Source: Catellatospora paridis
GTDB taxonomy: Bacteria > Actinomycetota > Actinomycetes > Mycobacteriales > Micromonosporaceae
NCBI RefSeq assembly: GCF_009720365.1
Contig: NZ_ML769313.1
Coordinates: 124,001 to 188,000 of the forward strand
Length of the DNA stretch: 64,000 nucleotides
Direction: 5' to 3'
Part shown: positions 8,227-16,551 of the stretch, piece after piece
Numbering within the stretch: the first letter of the stretch is position 1
Layout of the letters: each line of letters begins with the position of its first letter
The notes under the pieces: model-generated
What the model was told of the DNA's origin: nothing
The model's input: the letters and a program-made list of their open reading frames with translations, nothing else
Databases searched by the model: none
Translations under genes and position numbers: made by a program

Positions 8227-9046
8227 TCCCGCACGCCGCGGTGGGCGCACCGCGACCCACGTCACGCTGCTGGTCGGCGCGGCGGTCATGGTCGGCCCGT
8301 TCCTGTGGCAGTTCCTGACGTCGCTGAAGACCCTCACCAACGCCACCCGGGTGCCGCCCACGTTCGTGCCCGACTGGCGCTGGTCCAACTACGCCGACGT
8401 GTTCGAGCTGCTGCCCTTCGGCCACCAGATCCTCAACACCGTGCTGATGACCGCCGCCCGCACCGCCGGGCAACTGCTGTTCTGCTCCATGGCCGCGTAC
8501 GCGTTCGCGCGGCTGCGCTTCCCCGGCCGCGGCCTGCTGTTCGGGATCTTCCTGTCGGTGCTGATGGTGCCGCCGCCGCTGTTCGTCATCCCGCAGTACG
8601 AGATCATGGCCGACCTCGGCTGGCTCAACAGCCTGACCGCGCTCATCGTGCCCGGCCTGTTCTCCGCGTTCGGCGTGTTCCTGCTCCGGCAGTTCTTCCT
8701 CGGCCTGCCCAAGGAACTCGACGAGGCAGCCCGGCTCGACGGGGCCGGCCCGCTGCGCATCTACTGGTCGGTCATGCTGCCGCTGGCCAAACCCGGCCTG
8801 CTCGCGCTGGGCATCCTGACCGTGCTGTGGTCCTGGAACGACCTGTTCTGGCCGCTGATCGTCAACACCGACCCGGAGCAGATGACCCTGTCGGCGGGCC
8901 TCGCCTCGCTGCAGGGCCAGTTCCAGACCGACTACCCGGTGCTCATGGCCGGTTCCCTGCTCGCCTCGCTGCCCGTCATCGTGCTGTTCACCGTGATGCA
9001 GCGCCACTTCATCCAAGGCATCGCCTTCAGCGGCAACAAGGGCTGA
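8219..9046 (+). CDS. Sugar ABC transporter permease, MalG type
   Basis: A 275-residue carbohydrate permease with six predicted membrane segments and the EAA-loop motif ELDEAARLDGAGPLRIYWSV. It overlaps the MalF-type gene by 8 bases, a sign of coupled translation in fixed stoichiometry. The C-terminal part (QRHFIQGIAFSGNKG) is typical of CUT1 MalG-like subunits. It belongs with the binding protein at 5980 and forms the second half of the membrane channel. Confidence 0.92.
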   Translation: MADPARRGGRTATHVTLLVGAAVMVGPFLWQFLTSLKTLTNATRVPPTFVPDWRWSNYADVFELLPFGHQILNTVLMTAARTAGQLLFCSMAAYAFARLRFPGRGLLFGIFLSVLMVPPPLFVIPQYEIMADLGWLNSLTALIVPGLFSAFGVFLLRQFFLGLPKELDEAARLDGAGPLRIYWSVMLPLAKPGLLALGILTVLWSWNDLFWPLIVNTDPEQMTLSAGLASLQGQFQTDYPVLMAGSLLASLPVIVLFTVMQRHFIQGIAFSGNKG

Positions 9047-9073
9047 CACAACCCCAGATCGGAGACTACGACC

Positions 9074-10909
9074 ATGCTGCATCGGCATGGCCGCGGACGC
9101 CTGCACCTCCGGGCGGCGGCCGTACTCGTCACACTGCTCACCGTCGCATCCGGCGCAGCACCCGCGCAGGCCGTCGCCCGCCCGCCCGACGGCATCGCCC
9201 AGCAGCTCGCGGTGCCCGCGTACTTCTACCCGGGCGGCGACGGCGCCGCCCTCTGGCAGCAGCTGAACACCCCTGGCGTCGGGATCGCGGTCGCGAACCC
9301 GTTCTCCGGCCCCGGCAAGACCCGCGACCCCAACTACGCCGCCGCCATCAGCGCCGCCAAAGCCGCGGGCGTACGCGTGCTCGGCTACGTCGCCACCGGC
9401 TACCTCGGCACCACCGGCCGCGCGACCAGGCTCAACGAGACCATCCCGGCCGCCTGGGCGGCACAGGTCCAGCAGGACATCGCCACCTGGTACCGCCTCT
9501 ACGGCGCCGACGGGCTCGCCGGGATCTTCTTCGACGAGGTGCAGAACGTCTGCGGCCCACAGGACACCTACATCGACACCTACCGGATGCTCGACCGGCA
9601 CACCAAGCGCGCCAACCCCGGCGCGTTCACCGTCATCAACCCGGGCATCGACACCGAGCCCTGCTACGCCGACGCCGCCGACGTCATCCTCACCTTCGAG
9701 GGCACCTACGAGACCTACCTCGGCTGGCAGCCGCCGGCCTGGCACCGGGCGCTCGACCCGCGCAAGCTGTGGCACCTGGTGCACGCCACCGACACCACCG
9801 CCCAGCTCGCGAACGCGGTCGCGCTGAGCGAGCAGCGCAACGCGGGCTACCTGTACGTCACCCCGGACGTGCTGGCCAACCCCTGGGACTCGCTGCCGCC
9901 GCAGGACTACTGGACGCAGCAGCTTGCCGCCGCGTCGACTGGTGGCGGGGACACGGCCGCGCCGCGCGTGTTCGGCACGCCGTTCCCGGTCCGGACCGGC
10001 CCGACCGAGGCCGTCGTCGCCTGGCTGCCCGCCGCCGACCCGCACGGCCGGGTCACCGGCTACGACGTGCACGTCGACGGCGTGCGAGTGGCGGGCTCGG
10101 CCAGTGCGCTGCCGGTCGCCACGCTGCACGGACTCAGCCCGAACCGGACCTACCGGATCACGGTCACCGCGCACGACGCGGCGGGCAACGTCTCCGCGCC
10201 GGGCCGTGCGCTGAGCCTGACCACGGCGCGTGCCGACGCGTCGGCGCCTGCCGCGCCCGCCGGGCTGCACGCCGCCGAGACCAAGGTCGCCAGCGTACGG
10301 CTGGCCTGGACCGCGTCCGCCGAGGCGGACCTCGCGGGCTATGACGTCGAGGTCGACGGGCAGCCGCTGCTGTCGCTGCCGTCGTCGCTGGTCACGCAGG
10401 GGACCACGGTCACCGTGCCGGTCAGCGGGCTGGAGCCGGGCACGGCGTACACGTTCACGGCGTACGCCCGCGATCGCAGCGGGAACCGCTCGGCCGCCGC
10501 CGGGCCGCTCACCGTGAGCACGACGGCGCCCTCGGGCGACCCGATCAGCGACGCGTCCGGTGCCATCGCCACCGCCGACGTCACCTACCAGGCGCAGTAC
10601 AACCTGCCGTTCGACTTCCACCACCTGTTCATCGACGTCGACAACGACGCGAGCACCGGGTTCGCGACCGCGGGCATCGGGGCGGACCTGCTCATCGAGA
10701 ACGCCTGGTTCTACCGCCACACCGGCACCGGCTGGAGCTGGGCCCCGGTCGACGGACCGAGCCCGCTCGTGTCCAGCGACGACGACCGCTACGTCTGGCG
10801 GGTGCCCGCCGACGTGCTCGGCGGCGTGCCGGTCGGCCCGCACCGGGTGGTGTTCCACGGCTCCGGCAGCTCGCCGGAGACCTACACCGCAGTGATCACC
10901 GTCAGCTGA
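9074..10909 (+). CDS. Secreted Spherulin-4 (GH135-like) glycosidase with FN3 domains
   Basis: A 611-residue secreted protein. A signal peptide (about 1-33, ending APAQA) precedes a Spherulin-4 TIM-barrel (about 45-290): VPAYFYPGG, GVRVLGYVATGYLG, GIFFDEVQN and LTFEGTYETY. The Asp154-Glu155 pair and Glu209 match in spacing the acidic residues I recall for the fungal member Sph3 (GH135), a galactosaminogalactan hydrolase. Two fibronectin type III domains (about 300-390 and 395-485) and a C-terminal beta-sandwich (about 490-611) follow; the last resembles modules in the next gene (FIDVDNDASTGF...LIENAWFYRHTG.GWSW). It lies 27 bases after the permease and 26 before the GH114-like gene. Activity on galactosamine polymers is inferred. 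Confidence 0.8.
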   Translation: MLHRHGRGRLHLRAAAVLVTLLTVASGAAPAQAVARPPDGIAQQLAVPAYFYPGGDGAALWQQLNTPGVGIAVANPFSGPGKTRDPNYAAAISAAKAAGVRVLGYVATGYLGTTGRATRLNETIPAAWAAQVQQDIATWYRLYGADGLAGIFFDEVQNVCGPQDTYIDTYRMLDRHTKRANPGAFTVINPGIDTEPCYADAADVILTFEGTYETYLGWQPPAWHRALDPRKLWHLVHATDTTAQLANAVALSEQRNAGYLYVTPDVLANPWDSLPPQDYWTQQLAAASTGGGDTAAPRVFGTPFPVRTGPTEAVVAWLPAADPHGRVTGYDVHVDGVRVAGSASALPVATLHGLSPNRTYRITVTAHDAAGNVSAPGRALSLTTARADASAPAAPAGLHAAETKVASVRLAWTASAEADLAGYDVEVDGQPLLSLPSSLVTQGTTVTVPVSGLEPGTAYTFTAYARDRSGNRSAAAGPLTVSTTAPSGDPISDASGAIATADVTYQAQYNLPFDFHHLFIDVDNDASTGFATAGIGADLLIENAWFYRHTGTGWSWAPVDGPSPLVSSDDDRYVWRVPADVLGGVPVGPHRVVFHGSGSSPETYTAVITVS

Positions 10910-10935
10910 TCCACTTTTAACAGAGGCGAGGTGCC

Positions 10936-13900
10936 ATGAACGACAGAGCTCATCCGCACCGCACCACTTCAGCGAAACGCCGTGTCCGGGCCAGGCTGCT
11001 GGCCGGGGCGCTGGCCGCCGTCACCGCGCTGACCGCCGGGATCGTCGCCGTCACGGCGGCCCCGGCGGCCGCGGCCGGCTTCGAGATCGGCCGGACCCCG
11101 TTCTACGGCAAGGTCCCCACGCTCGGCGCGAACAGCCGCACCGCGTTCTGGTACGGCGCGCTCGACCAGGCGAAAGTCAACCAGCTCAAGGCGTACGACC
11201 TGGTGGTCCTGGAACCCACCCTGCGGGTGCTGAACGTGACCGCCGACCACTTCTACTTCGAGTCGGTCACCTCCGCGCAGGTCCAGGAGATCAAACGTGG
11301 GGTCGACGGGGTGCTCGGCAGCGCCGACGACGCGATCGTGCTCGGCTACCTGTCGGTCGGCGAGATGCTGCCGACGATCATCCCCGGCCACAGCGGGCAC
11401 ATGACGATCCAGAAGGGCATCGACCTGGGCCTGCTCCCGGCGGGCTACAGCGGCCCGTCGGGTCCGCTGCACGGCCCGAACCCGTGGAACTACAACGCCG
11501 CCGGCTCCTACCTCAACGTCGAGGGCGGCGCGACCCCTGACGGCACCTACGCCGACGGCTACGCCAACTACGCGGGCACCTCGATCGGCGCCAACTACTC
11601 CTCCTGGGGCAACCGCCTGACCTGGCGCAACAGCGGCGTCATGCCCTGGTACCTCGACCAGCAGGGCACCTGGGTCAACGACAGCCGCTACCTGTACGGC
11701 GGCTACTGGAAGGACGGCGACGGCACCGTCGACGTCAACCCGACCTACGGCGGCGGCTACATCAACGGCGGCGACCCGGCCTGGCAGAAGTTCGTCACGT
11801 ACCAGGTCGACAAGATCGTGCACGACGGCGACTACGACGGGGTCTTCCTCGACACCGTCGACACCCCCGACCCGGTCGGCGGCGCGGGGCCGGGCATCTC
11901 CTGGGGGCCGCGCGGCAACTTCGGCTTCACCGCGGGCGGCATGGTCGACCTCGTAGAGAAGATCAAAGCGGTCGACCCGAGCAAGGTCGTGGCCTCCAAC
12001 CGGGGCTACTGGTATTTCAACCCCGACGAGGGCACCTCGCAGTTCGCCTCCCGGTACCGGCACGCGATCAACATCTTCGTGACCGAGTCCTGGTACTACA
12101 ACACGTACATCCCGGGCTTCTACGACACCAGCCCCGGCTTCGAGGCCAACTGGAACACCAATCCGGCCTCGCCGACCTACCGCAGCCGCGACAACTTCGG
12201 CGGCTTCTGGAAGGAGTACGTCAACGCCCAGGCCAACCAGGCCGACGGCTTCAACGTCGCCATCATCGACTTCCGGGTGCCCGCCGCGAGCACCCAGAAG
12301 TGGATGAACGAGGTCGTCGTCAACTCCGGCTACCTCGGCTACGACGTGTCGGGTGCGAACCACTTCAACTCCGCGGTGTACGACGACGCCAAGAACTGGC
12401 TCGACGCGCAGGGGCGGGCCGCGCCCAGCCAGGCCGGGGCCCACCCGACGGATCTCTACGGCGGTTTCGTGGCCGACGGGACCGTGGGGGAGTGGTCCGC
12501 GGAGACGCCGATCTTCAGCGATCCCGCGGGCGCCAACGCCAAGGGCATCACCAAGGTGTACGTGAAGTTCGTGGGCAACCGGTTCTTCATGATGGCCGAG
12601 GCTAAGCAGACGATCAGCCTGGCCCAGGAGATGATCTACTTCGACTACGACAAGGACGGGCCGTCCGGGTGGCAGCCGTCCTGGCCGACGTCGCCCGACT
12701 CGCGCCTCTACCTGGAGAACCTGAACCAGGCCTACCTGCTGCCGCACGCCGGGGCGGGCCAGGGCGACGTGTTCAAGTTCGGCAGCCCCAGCGCGCCGAC
12801 CAACCGCGGCTGGCCGGTGCGGGTGGTGCAGTCCGGTACCCGGGCCGAGTTCGAGTTCGACCGCGACTACGTGTTCCCGGCCTCGATGGCGGGCACCGAG
12901 GTGTGGACGTGGCTACGGGTCGCCAACTTCGGCGGGTCCTCGGTCAAGTTCACCGTGCCCGGCGGCGGCACACCCCCGTCGCCGTCCCCGACACCGTCCA
13001 GCTCGCCGCCCCCGGCGCAACCGCCGGTGATCTCGAACGTGCAGTACGCGAACGTGACCAGCACGGGCGCGACGGTCACCTGGACCACGGACGTGGCGTC
13101 GTCGTCGGTGGTGGAGTACGGCACTTCGACCGCCTACGGTGCCACGGCGACCGGGGCGAGCAACGTGACCAGCCACTCGGTGACGCTGTCCGGACTGTCT
13201 CCGGGCACGGCGTACCAGTTCCGGGCGCGTTCGGTCTCGGCCGGCGGCACCACGAACAGCCCCAACGGCACGTTCACCACGGCCTCGTCCGGCGGCGGTT
13301 CCTATCCGGCGATCACCGTCGACGGATCCGTGGGCGACTGGGGGAGCATCACGCCCGCCATGACCGGCAGCACCACCGTGCAGTCGGTGTCGGTGGCCAA
13401 CAACGCCACCAACCTCTACCTGCTCGCCCGGGGCACGGGACTCGACGTGTTCGGGCAGTTCTTCCTCAACACCGACAACAACCCCGCCACCGGGTACAGC
13501 GCCACCGGCTGGAGCAACCCGTCCGGCGCGGACTACATGCTGGAGAACGGCAACCTGTACCGGCACGCCGGCGGCGGCTGGGCCTGGACGTCGCTGGGCG
13601 CGGTCACCTTCGTCCGCAACGACACCGCCGTCGAAGCGGCGATCCCGCTGTCCACGCTCGGCCTGAGCCCCGGCGGGCAACTGCGGGCGGGCTACCTGAA
13701 GAACAACTCCGCCACCGACCGGCTCCCGGCCGCGAGCGGCACGTTCCCGGTGGTGAGCCTGCTCAACGGCTCCGGCGGCGGAGGCGGCGCGCCCGTCGTC
13801 AGCAACGTCCAGTACGCCAACGTGACCAGCACCGGCGCGACGGTCACCTGGACAACGGACGTGGCGTCGTCGTCGGTGGTCGAGTACGGCACTTCGACCG

Positions 13901-14532
13901 CCTACGGCTCCACGGCGACCGGGGCGAACAACGTCACCGGCCACTCGGTGACGTTGTCAGGGCTGTCTTCGGGCACGGCGTACCAGTTCCGGGTCCGCTC
14001 GGTCTCGGCCGGTGGCACGACGAACAGCCCCAACGGCACCTTCACCACGGCGTCGTCCGGCGGCGGCTACCCGGCGATCACCGTCGACGGGTCGGCCGGT
14101 GACTGGGCGAGCGTGACACCGGTGCTGTCGGGCGGCACCGGCGTGCAGTCGGTGTCGGTCACCAACAACGGCACGACGCTCTACCTGTGCGTCAAAGGCA
14201 CCAGCCTGAACGTGCTCGGCCAGTTCTTCCTCAACACCGACAACAACACCGGCACCGGCTACAACGCCGCAGGCTGGACCAACCCGTCCGGCGGCGACTA
14301 CATGCTGGAGAACGCCAACCTGTACGACCACGGCGGCAGCGGCTGGTCCTGGACCCCGCTGGGCGCGATGACCTTCGTCCGCAACGACACCGTCATCGAA
14401 GCCGCCATCCCCCTGTCCAGCCTGGGCCTGACCCCCGGCACCCAGTTCCGCCTCGGCTACATCAAAAACAACACCACCGACCGCCTCCCGACCGCAGGCG
14501 GCACCTTCCCGGCCGTGACCCTCCTACCCTGA
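10936..14532 (+). CDS. Large secreted GH114-like glycosidase with repeated FN3/beta-sandwich modules
   Basis: A 1198-residue secreted multidomain protein. After a signal peptide (about 1-47, APAAAA) comes a GH114-type TIM barrel (about 50-500) with YDLVVLEP, AIVLGYLSVGE, the DGVFLDTVD motif (Asp306, Asp309) and Glu384 in VTESWYYN. GH114 includes the fungal endo-alpha-1,4-galactosaminidase Ega3. Then follow a beta-sandwich module (about 508-680), a Pro/Ser/Thr linker (about 683-695) and two copies of an FN3 plus beta-sandwich unit (about 697-944 and 953-1198). The sandwich modules share the pattern TDNN..TGY...GADYMLEN.NLY.H.G.GW.WT. It is the last gene of the operon. The substrate is inferred from the family, and the modules are probably carbohydrate-binding. 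Confidence 0.8.
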   Translation: MNDRAHPHRTTSAKRRVRARLLAGALAAVTALTAGIVAVTAAPAAAAGFEIGRTPFYGKVPTLGANSRTAFWYGALDQAKVNQLKAYDLVVLEPTLRVLNVTADHFYFESVTSAQVQEIKRGVDGVLGSADDAIVLGYLSVGEMLPTIIPGHSGHMTIQKGIDLGLLPAGYSGPSGPLHGPNPWNYNAAGSYLNVEGGATPDGTYADGYANYAGTSIGANYSSWGNRLTWRNSGVMPWYLDQQGTWVNDSRYLYGGYWKDGDGTVDVNPTYGGGYINGGDPAWQKFVTYQVDKIVHDGDYDGVFLDTVDTPDPVGGAGPGISWGPRGNFGFTAGGMVDLVEKIKAVDPSKVVASNRGYWYFNPDEGTSQFASRYRHAINIFVTESWYYNTYIPGFYDTSPGFEANWNTNPASPTYRSRDNFGGFWKEYVNAQANQADGFNVAIIDFRVPAASTQKWMNEVVVNSGYLGYDVSGANHFNSAVYDDAKNWLDAQGRAAPSQAGAHPTDLYGGFVADGTVGEWSAETPIFSDPAGANAKGITKVYVKFVGNRFFMMAEAKQTISLAQEMIYFDYDKDGPSGWQPSWPTSPDSRLYLENLNQAYLLPHAGAGQGDVFKFGSPSAPTNRGWPVRVVQSGTRAEFEFDRDYVFPASMAGTEVWTWLRVANFGGSSVKFTVPGGGTPPSPSPTPSSSPPPAQPPVISNVQYANVTSTGATVTWTTDVASSSVVEYGTSTAYGATATGASNVTSHSVTLSGLSPGTAYQFRARSVSAGGTTNSPNGTFTTASSGGGSYPAITVDGSVGDWGSITPAMTGSTTVQSVSVANNATNLYLLARGTGLDVFGQFFLNTDNNPATGYSATGWSNPSGADYMLENGNLYRHAGGGWAWTSLGAVTFVRNDTAVEAAIPLSTLGLSPGGQLRAGYLKNNSATDRLPAASGTFPVVSLLNGSGGGGGAPVVSNVQYANVTSTGATVTWTTDVASSSVVEYGTSTAYGSTATGANNVTGHSVTLSGLSSGTAYQFRVRSVSAGGTTNSPNGTFTTASSGGGYPAITVDGSAGDWASVTPVLSGGTGVQSVSVTNNGTTLYLCVKGTSLNVLGQFFLNTDNNTGTGYNAAGWTNPSGGDYMLENANLYDHGGSGWSWTPLGAMTFVRNDTVIEAAIPLSSLGLTPGTQFRLGYIKNNTTDRLPTAGGTFPAVTLLP
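13024..14532 (+). repeat. Intragenic tandem duplication (FN3 + beta-sandwich unit)
   Basis: Two units of about 745 bases (13024-13767 and 13792-14532) repeat with a period near 768 bases at high nucleotide identity. For example, both contain AACGTGACCAGCAC and TACGGCACTTCGACCGCCTA. The FN3 parts are nearly identical and the sandwich parts diverge more. The similarity at synonymous sites points to a fairly recent duplication or gene conversion. Confidence 0.9.
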
Positions 14533-14545
14533 CCCTCTCACCGCG

Positions 14546-14616
14546 ACGATCTTGCGCGAGCTGTGGGTGCGACACGCTCATATCGGGTGTATCGGCAACA
14601 GTCCGCGCAAGATCGT
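14546..14616. terminator. Long hairpin between convergent genes, possible repeat element
   Basis: Arms ACGATCTTGCGCGAGCTGT (14546-14564) and ACAGTCCGCGCAAGATCGT (14598-14616) pair at 17 of 19 positions around a 33-base loop. It sits between two convergent genes and can act as a bidirectional terminator. Its arm length, loop length and GATC-containing ends resemble the two hairpin elements at 32.4 and 39.9 kb, although the internal sequence differs. Confidence 0.6.
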
Positions 14617-14640
14617 TGCTTGGGGAGTGACCGTTCCGGG

Positions 14641-15789
14641 CTACGCCTGTGTGATCTGCGGCGGCGTCCAGTCGGCGTGCCGGGCCATTGAGCGCAGCGC
14701 GGTCCGCGGCGGGGTCAGTCGCATCAGTGTGTTGCGCAGCTCGACGGCCACGGGGTTCGACAGCTGTTGGCCGATCCGGCCGAGCTGTTCCGCGGCGCGG
14801 GCGATCTGCTGCGACCGTGGGCGGCGCTGCCGGTCGTACCCGGCCAGGGCGGCGGGGATGTCGTCGTCCGGTCCGCACACCGAGGCGAGCACCACGGCGT
14901 CCTCGATCGCCTGGTTGGCGCCCTGGCCGAGGTTCGGGGTCATGGCATGGGCGGCGTCGCCCAGCAGCGCGACGCGGCCGTGTACATAGGACGGCAGGGC
15001 GGTGGCGAGGTGACGCAGCTCGGTGCGGATGACCGCGGCCGGGTCGGTGGCGTCGAGCAGGTCGGGCACCGGCGCGTGCCAGCCGCCGAACCGCGCCCGA
15101 ACCGCGGCCGTATCGTCGTCGACGTACCGCCCCGCGGGCGCGTTGACCGCGGCGAACCAGTAGACGCGGCCGTCGCCGAGCGGCACCATGCCGAACTCCG
15201 CGCCCTGCCCCCAGCTGATCGCGGCCATGCGCTCGCCGTCCCAGGGACCGGTGACGCCGAGCCAGGCGGTCGAGCCTGAGTGGACGGGCCCCGGGTGGCC
15301 GGGCCACAGCCGTGCGCGCACCGTGCTGTCGATGCCGTCGGCGGCGACCACGAGCGAGGCGGCCCTGGTCACCGTCTCGCCGTCGTGCCGGTAGACGACC
15401 TGCCCCCCGATGTCGGTCACCTCGGCACCGGTGACGATCGTGTCGGCCGGCAGCGCCGCGCGCAGGATTTCGTGCAGGGACGCCCGGTGAATGCCCAGCG
15501 CGGAGGTGCCCAGCAGTCGGGTCATGGCCGCGCCGTCGATGCGCGAGATCCACCGGCCGGAGGCGGTGCGTATGCCGCCCGGTGTGTCGGGGTGGCCCGC
15601 AGCGCGGACCCTGTCGCCGACGCCCAGCGCGTCGAGCCCGCGCAGCCCGTTGGCCATCAGCGTCAGGCCCGCGCCGACCTCGCCGAAGCGCGCCGTCCGC
15701 TCCAGGACGGTGACCTGCCAGCCGCGCCTACGCAGCCCGATGGCGGCGCAGAGCCCGCCGATGCCCGCGCCGATGACGATCGCGTCCAT
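14641..15789 (-). CDS. FAD-dependent monooxygenase
   Basis: A 382-residue class A flavoprotein hydroxylase (salicylate hydroxylase/PHBH-like). The FAD-binding GxGxxG motif is IVIGAGIGGLCAAIGL at the N-terminus, the mid-protein DG motif is VVAADGIDSTVR, and GRVALLGDAAHAMTPNLGQG is the conserved second FAD/ribityl motif. These enzymes hydroxylate aromatic or polyketide-like compounds with NAD(P)H and oxygen. The gene is divergent from a TetR regulator, and its start codon lies 11 bases from a perfect TetR-type palindrome, so it is very likely induced by a substrate-like ligand. The substrate is unknown. Confidence 0.9.
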   Translation of the reverse strand: MDAIVIGAGIGGLCAAIGLRRRGWQVTVLERTARFGEVGAGLTLMANGLRGLDALGVGDRVRAAGHPDTPGGIRTASGRWISRIDGAAMTRLLGTSALGIHRASLHEILRAALPADTIVTGAEVTDIGGQVVYRHDGETVTRAASLVVAADGIDSTVRARLWPGHPGPVHSGSTAWLGVTGPWDGERMAAISWGQGAEFGMVPLGDGRVYWFAAVNAPAGRYVDDDTAAVRARFGGWHAPVPDLLDATDPAAVIRTELRHLATALPSYVHGRVALLGDAAHAMTPNLGQGANQAIEDAVVLASVCGPDDDIPAALAGYDRQRRPRSQQIARAAEQLGRIGQQLSNPVAVELRNTLMRLTPPRTALRSMARHADWTPPQITQA

Positions 15790-15799
15790 GTCGCTCCCG

Positions 15800-15838
15800 T
15801 TCTACACCTGTAGAAGCGGCATACTACAGGCGTAGAAA
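15800..15838. promoter_or_regulatory. Paired TetR operators
   Basis: TTCTACA-CC-TGTAGAA (15800-15815) is a perfect 7-base inverted repeat. A second site, CTAC-AGGC-GTAG followed by AAA (15824-15838), repeats the CTAC(A/G)..GTAG core about 23 bases away. They fill the gap between the divergent monooxygenase and TetR genes, each close to one gene, and should repress both. Confidence 0.8.
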
Positions 15839-15850
15839 GCGAGGGTCCAC

Positions 15851-16471
15851 GTGGTCACTCGGTACGCCGTCATCACCGACGCCGCCATCGAGCTCGTCGC
15901 CGAGCACGGCATGCGCGGCCTGACCCACCGCGCCGTCGACGCGCGGGCCGCTTTGCCGGCCGGCACGACCTCCGCGTACTACCGCACCCGGAAGGCGCTG
16001 ATCGAAGCACTCGTGCAGCGGCTCGCCGATCTCGATGCGGCCGACCTCGAAGCAGGCGGCCTCCCGGACGACGACGTGCCGGCATACCCCCGGAGTCTGC
16101 CCTTGACCGAAACGGACCTGGACGGGATCGCGGCCGCGACCGGCGCGCTGCTGGACCGGTGGCTCACCGACGGCCGCACCCGCGCCCTGGCCCGGTACGC
16201 CTGCGTGCTGGAGGCGACCCACCATCCCGAATTGCGCGACATCCTCGGCCACGGTGCCGCCTCACGAGTGCAGGCCCGCGCCATGCTGGCCGCGGCGGGA
16301 GCCGCGGACCCCGACCGGGCCGGCGACCACTTCGTGGCCTGCGTCGACGGGCTGCTGTTCGACCGCCTAGCCGGTGCCGGCGCGCTGACCGCCCCGCCGC
16401 CGGGCACGGCCGCGAGCAGAGCGGACCTCACCAAGGCCGTGCGTGCCCTGCTGCGTGCCATGGCAGTCTGA
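15851..16471 (+). CDS. TetR-family transcriptional regulator
   Basis: A 206-residue repressor. The N-terminal TetR helix-turn-helix is at about residues 5-50 (AAIELVAEHGMRGLTHRAVD, then TTSAYYRTRKAL). The C-terminal helical ligand domain ends in a TetR_C-like segment with ATHHPELRDIL. Translation starts at GTG 15851, 12 bases after the second operator. The divergent monooxygenase and the two shared palindromes indicate autorepression plus control of the enzyme. The inducer is unknown but probably resembles the monooxygenase substrate. Confidence 0.92.
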   Translation: MVTRYAVITDAAIELVAEHGMRGLTHRAVDARAALPAGTTSAYYRTRKALIEALVQRLADLDAADLEAGGLPDDDVPAYPRSLPLTETDLDGIAAATGALLDRWLTDGRTRALARYACVLEATHHPELRDILGHGAASRVQARAMLAAAGAADPDRAGDHFVACVDGLLFDRLAGAGALTAPPPGTAASRADLTKAVRALLRAMAV

Positions 16472-16551
16472 CGCCGCCTGGCGGTCGGCGCCGCGGTCGG
16501 GGGACCCCAACCTCTCGCGAGGTGGCTGCGTTCTGGTGGTGGAGGTGTCCT

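Noticed and set aside
8165-10858. An 897-codon open frame on the minus strand
   Set aside because: It lies opposite the permease and Spherulin-4 genes, has low-complexity Arg/Val/Gly composition and no domain; it is a by-product of high GC content.
13024-14532. Direct repeats as a possible CRISPR or satellite array
   Set aside because: The two units are about 745 bases and in frame; they are protein domain duplications.
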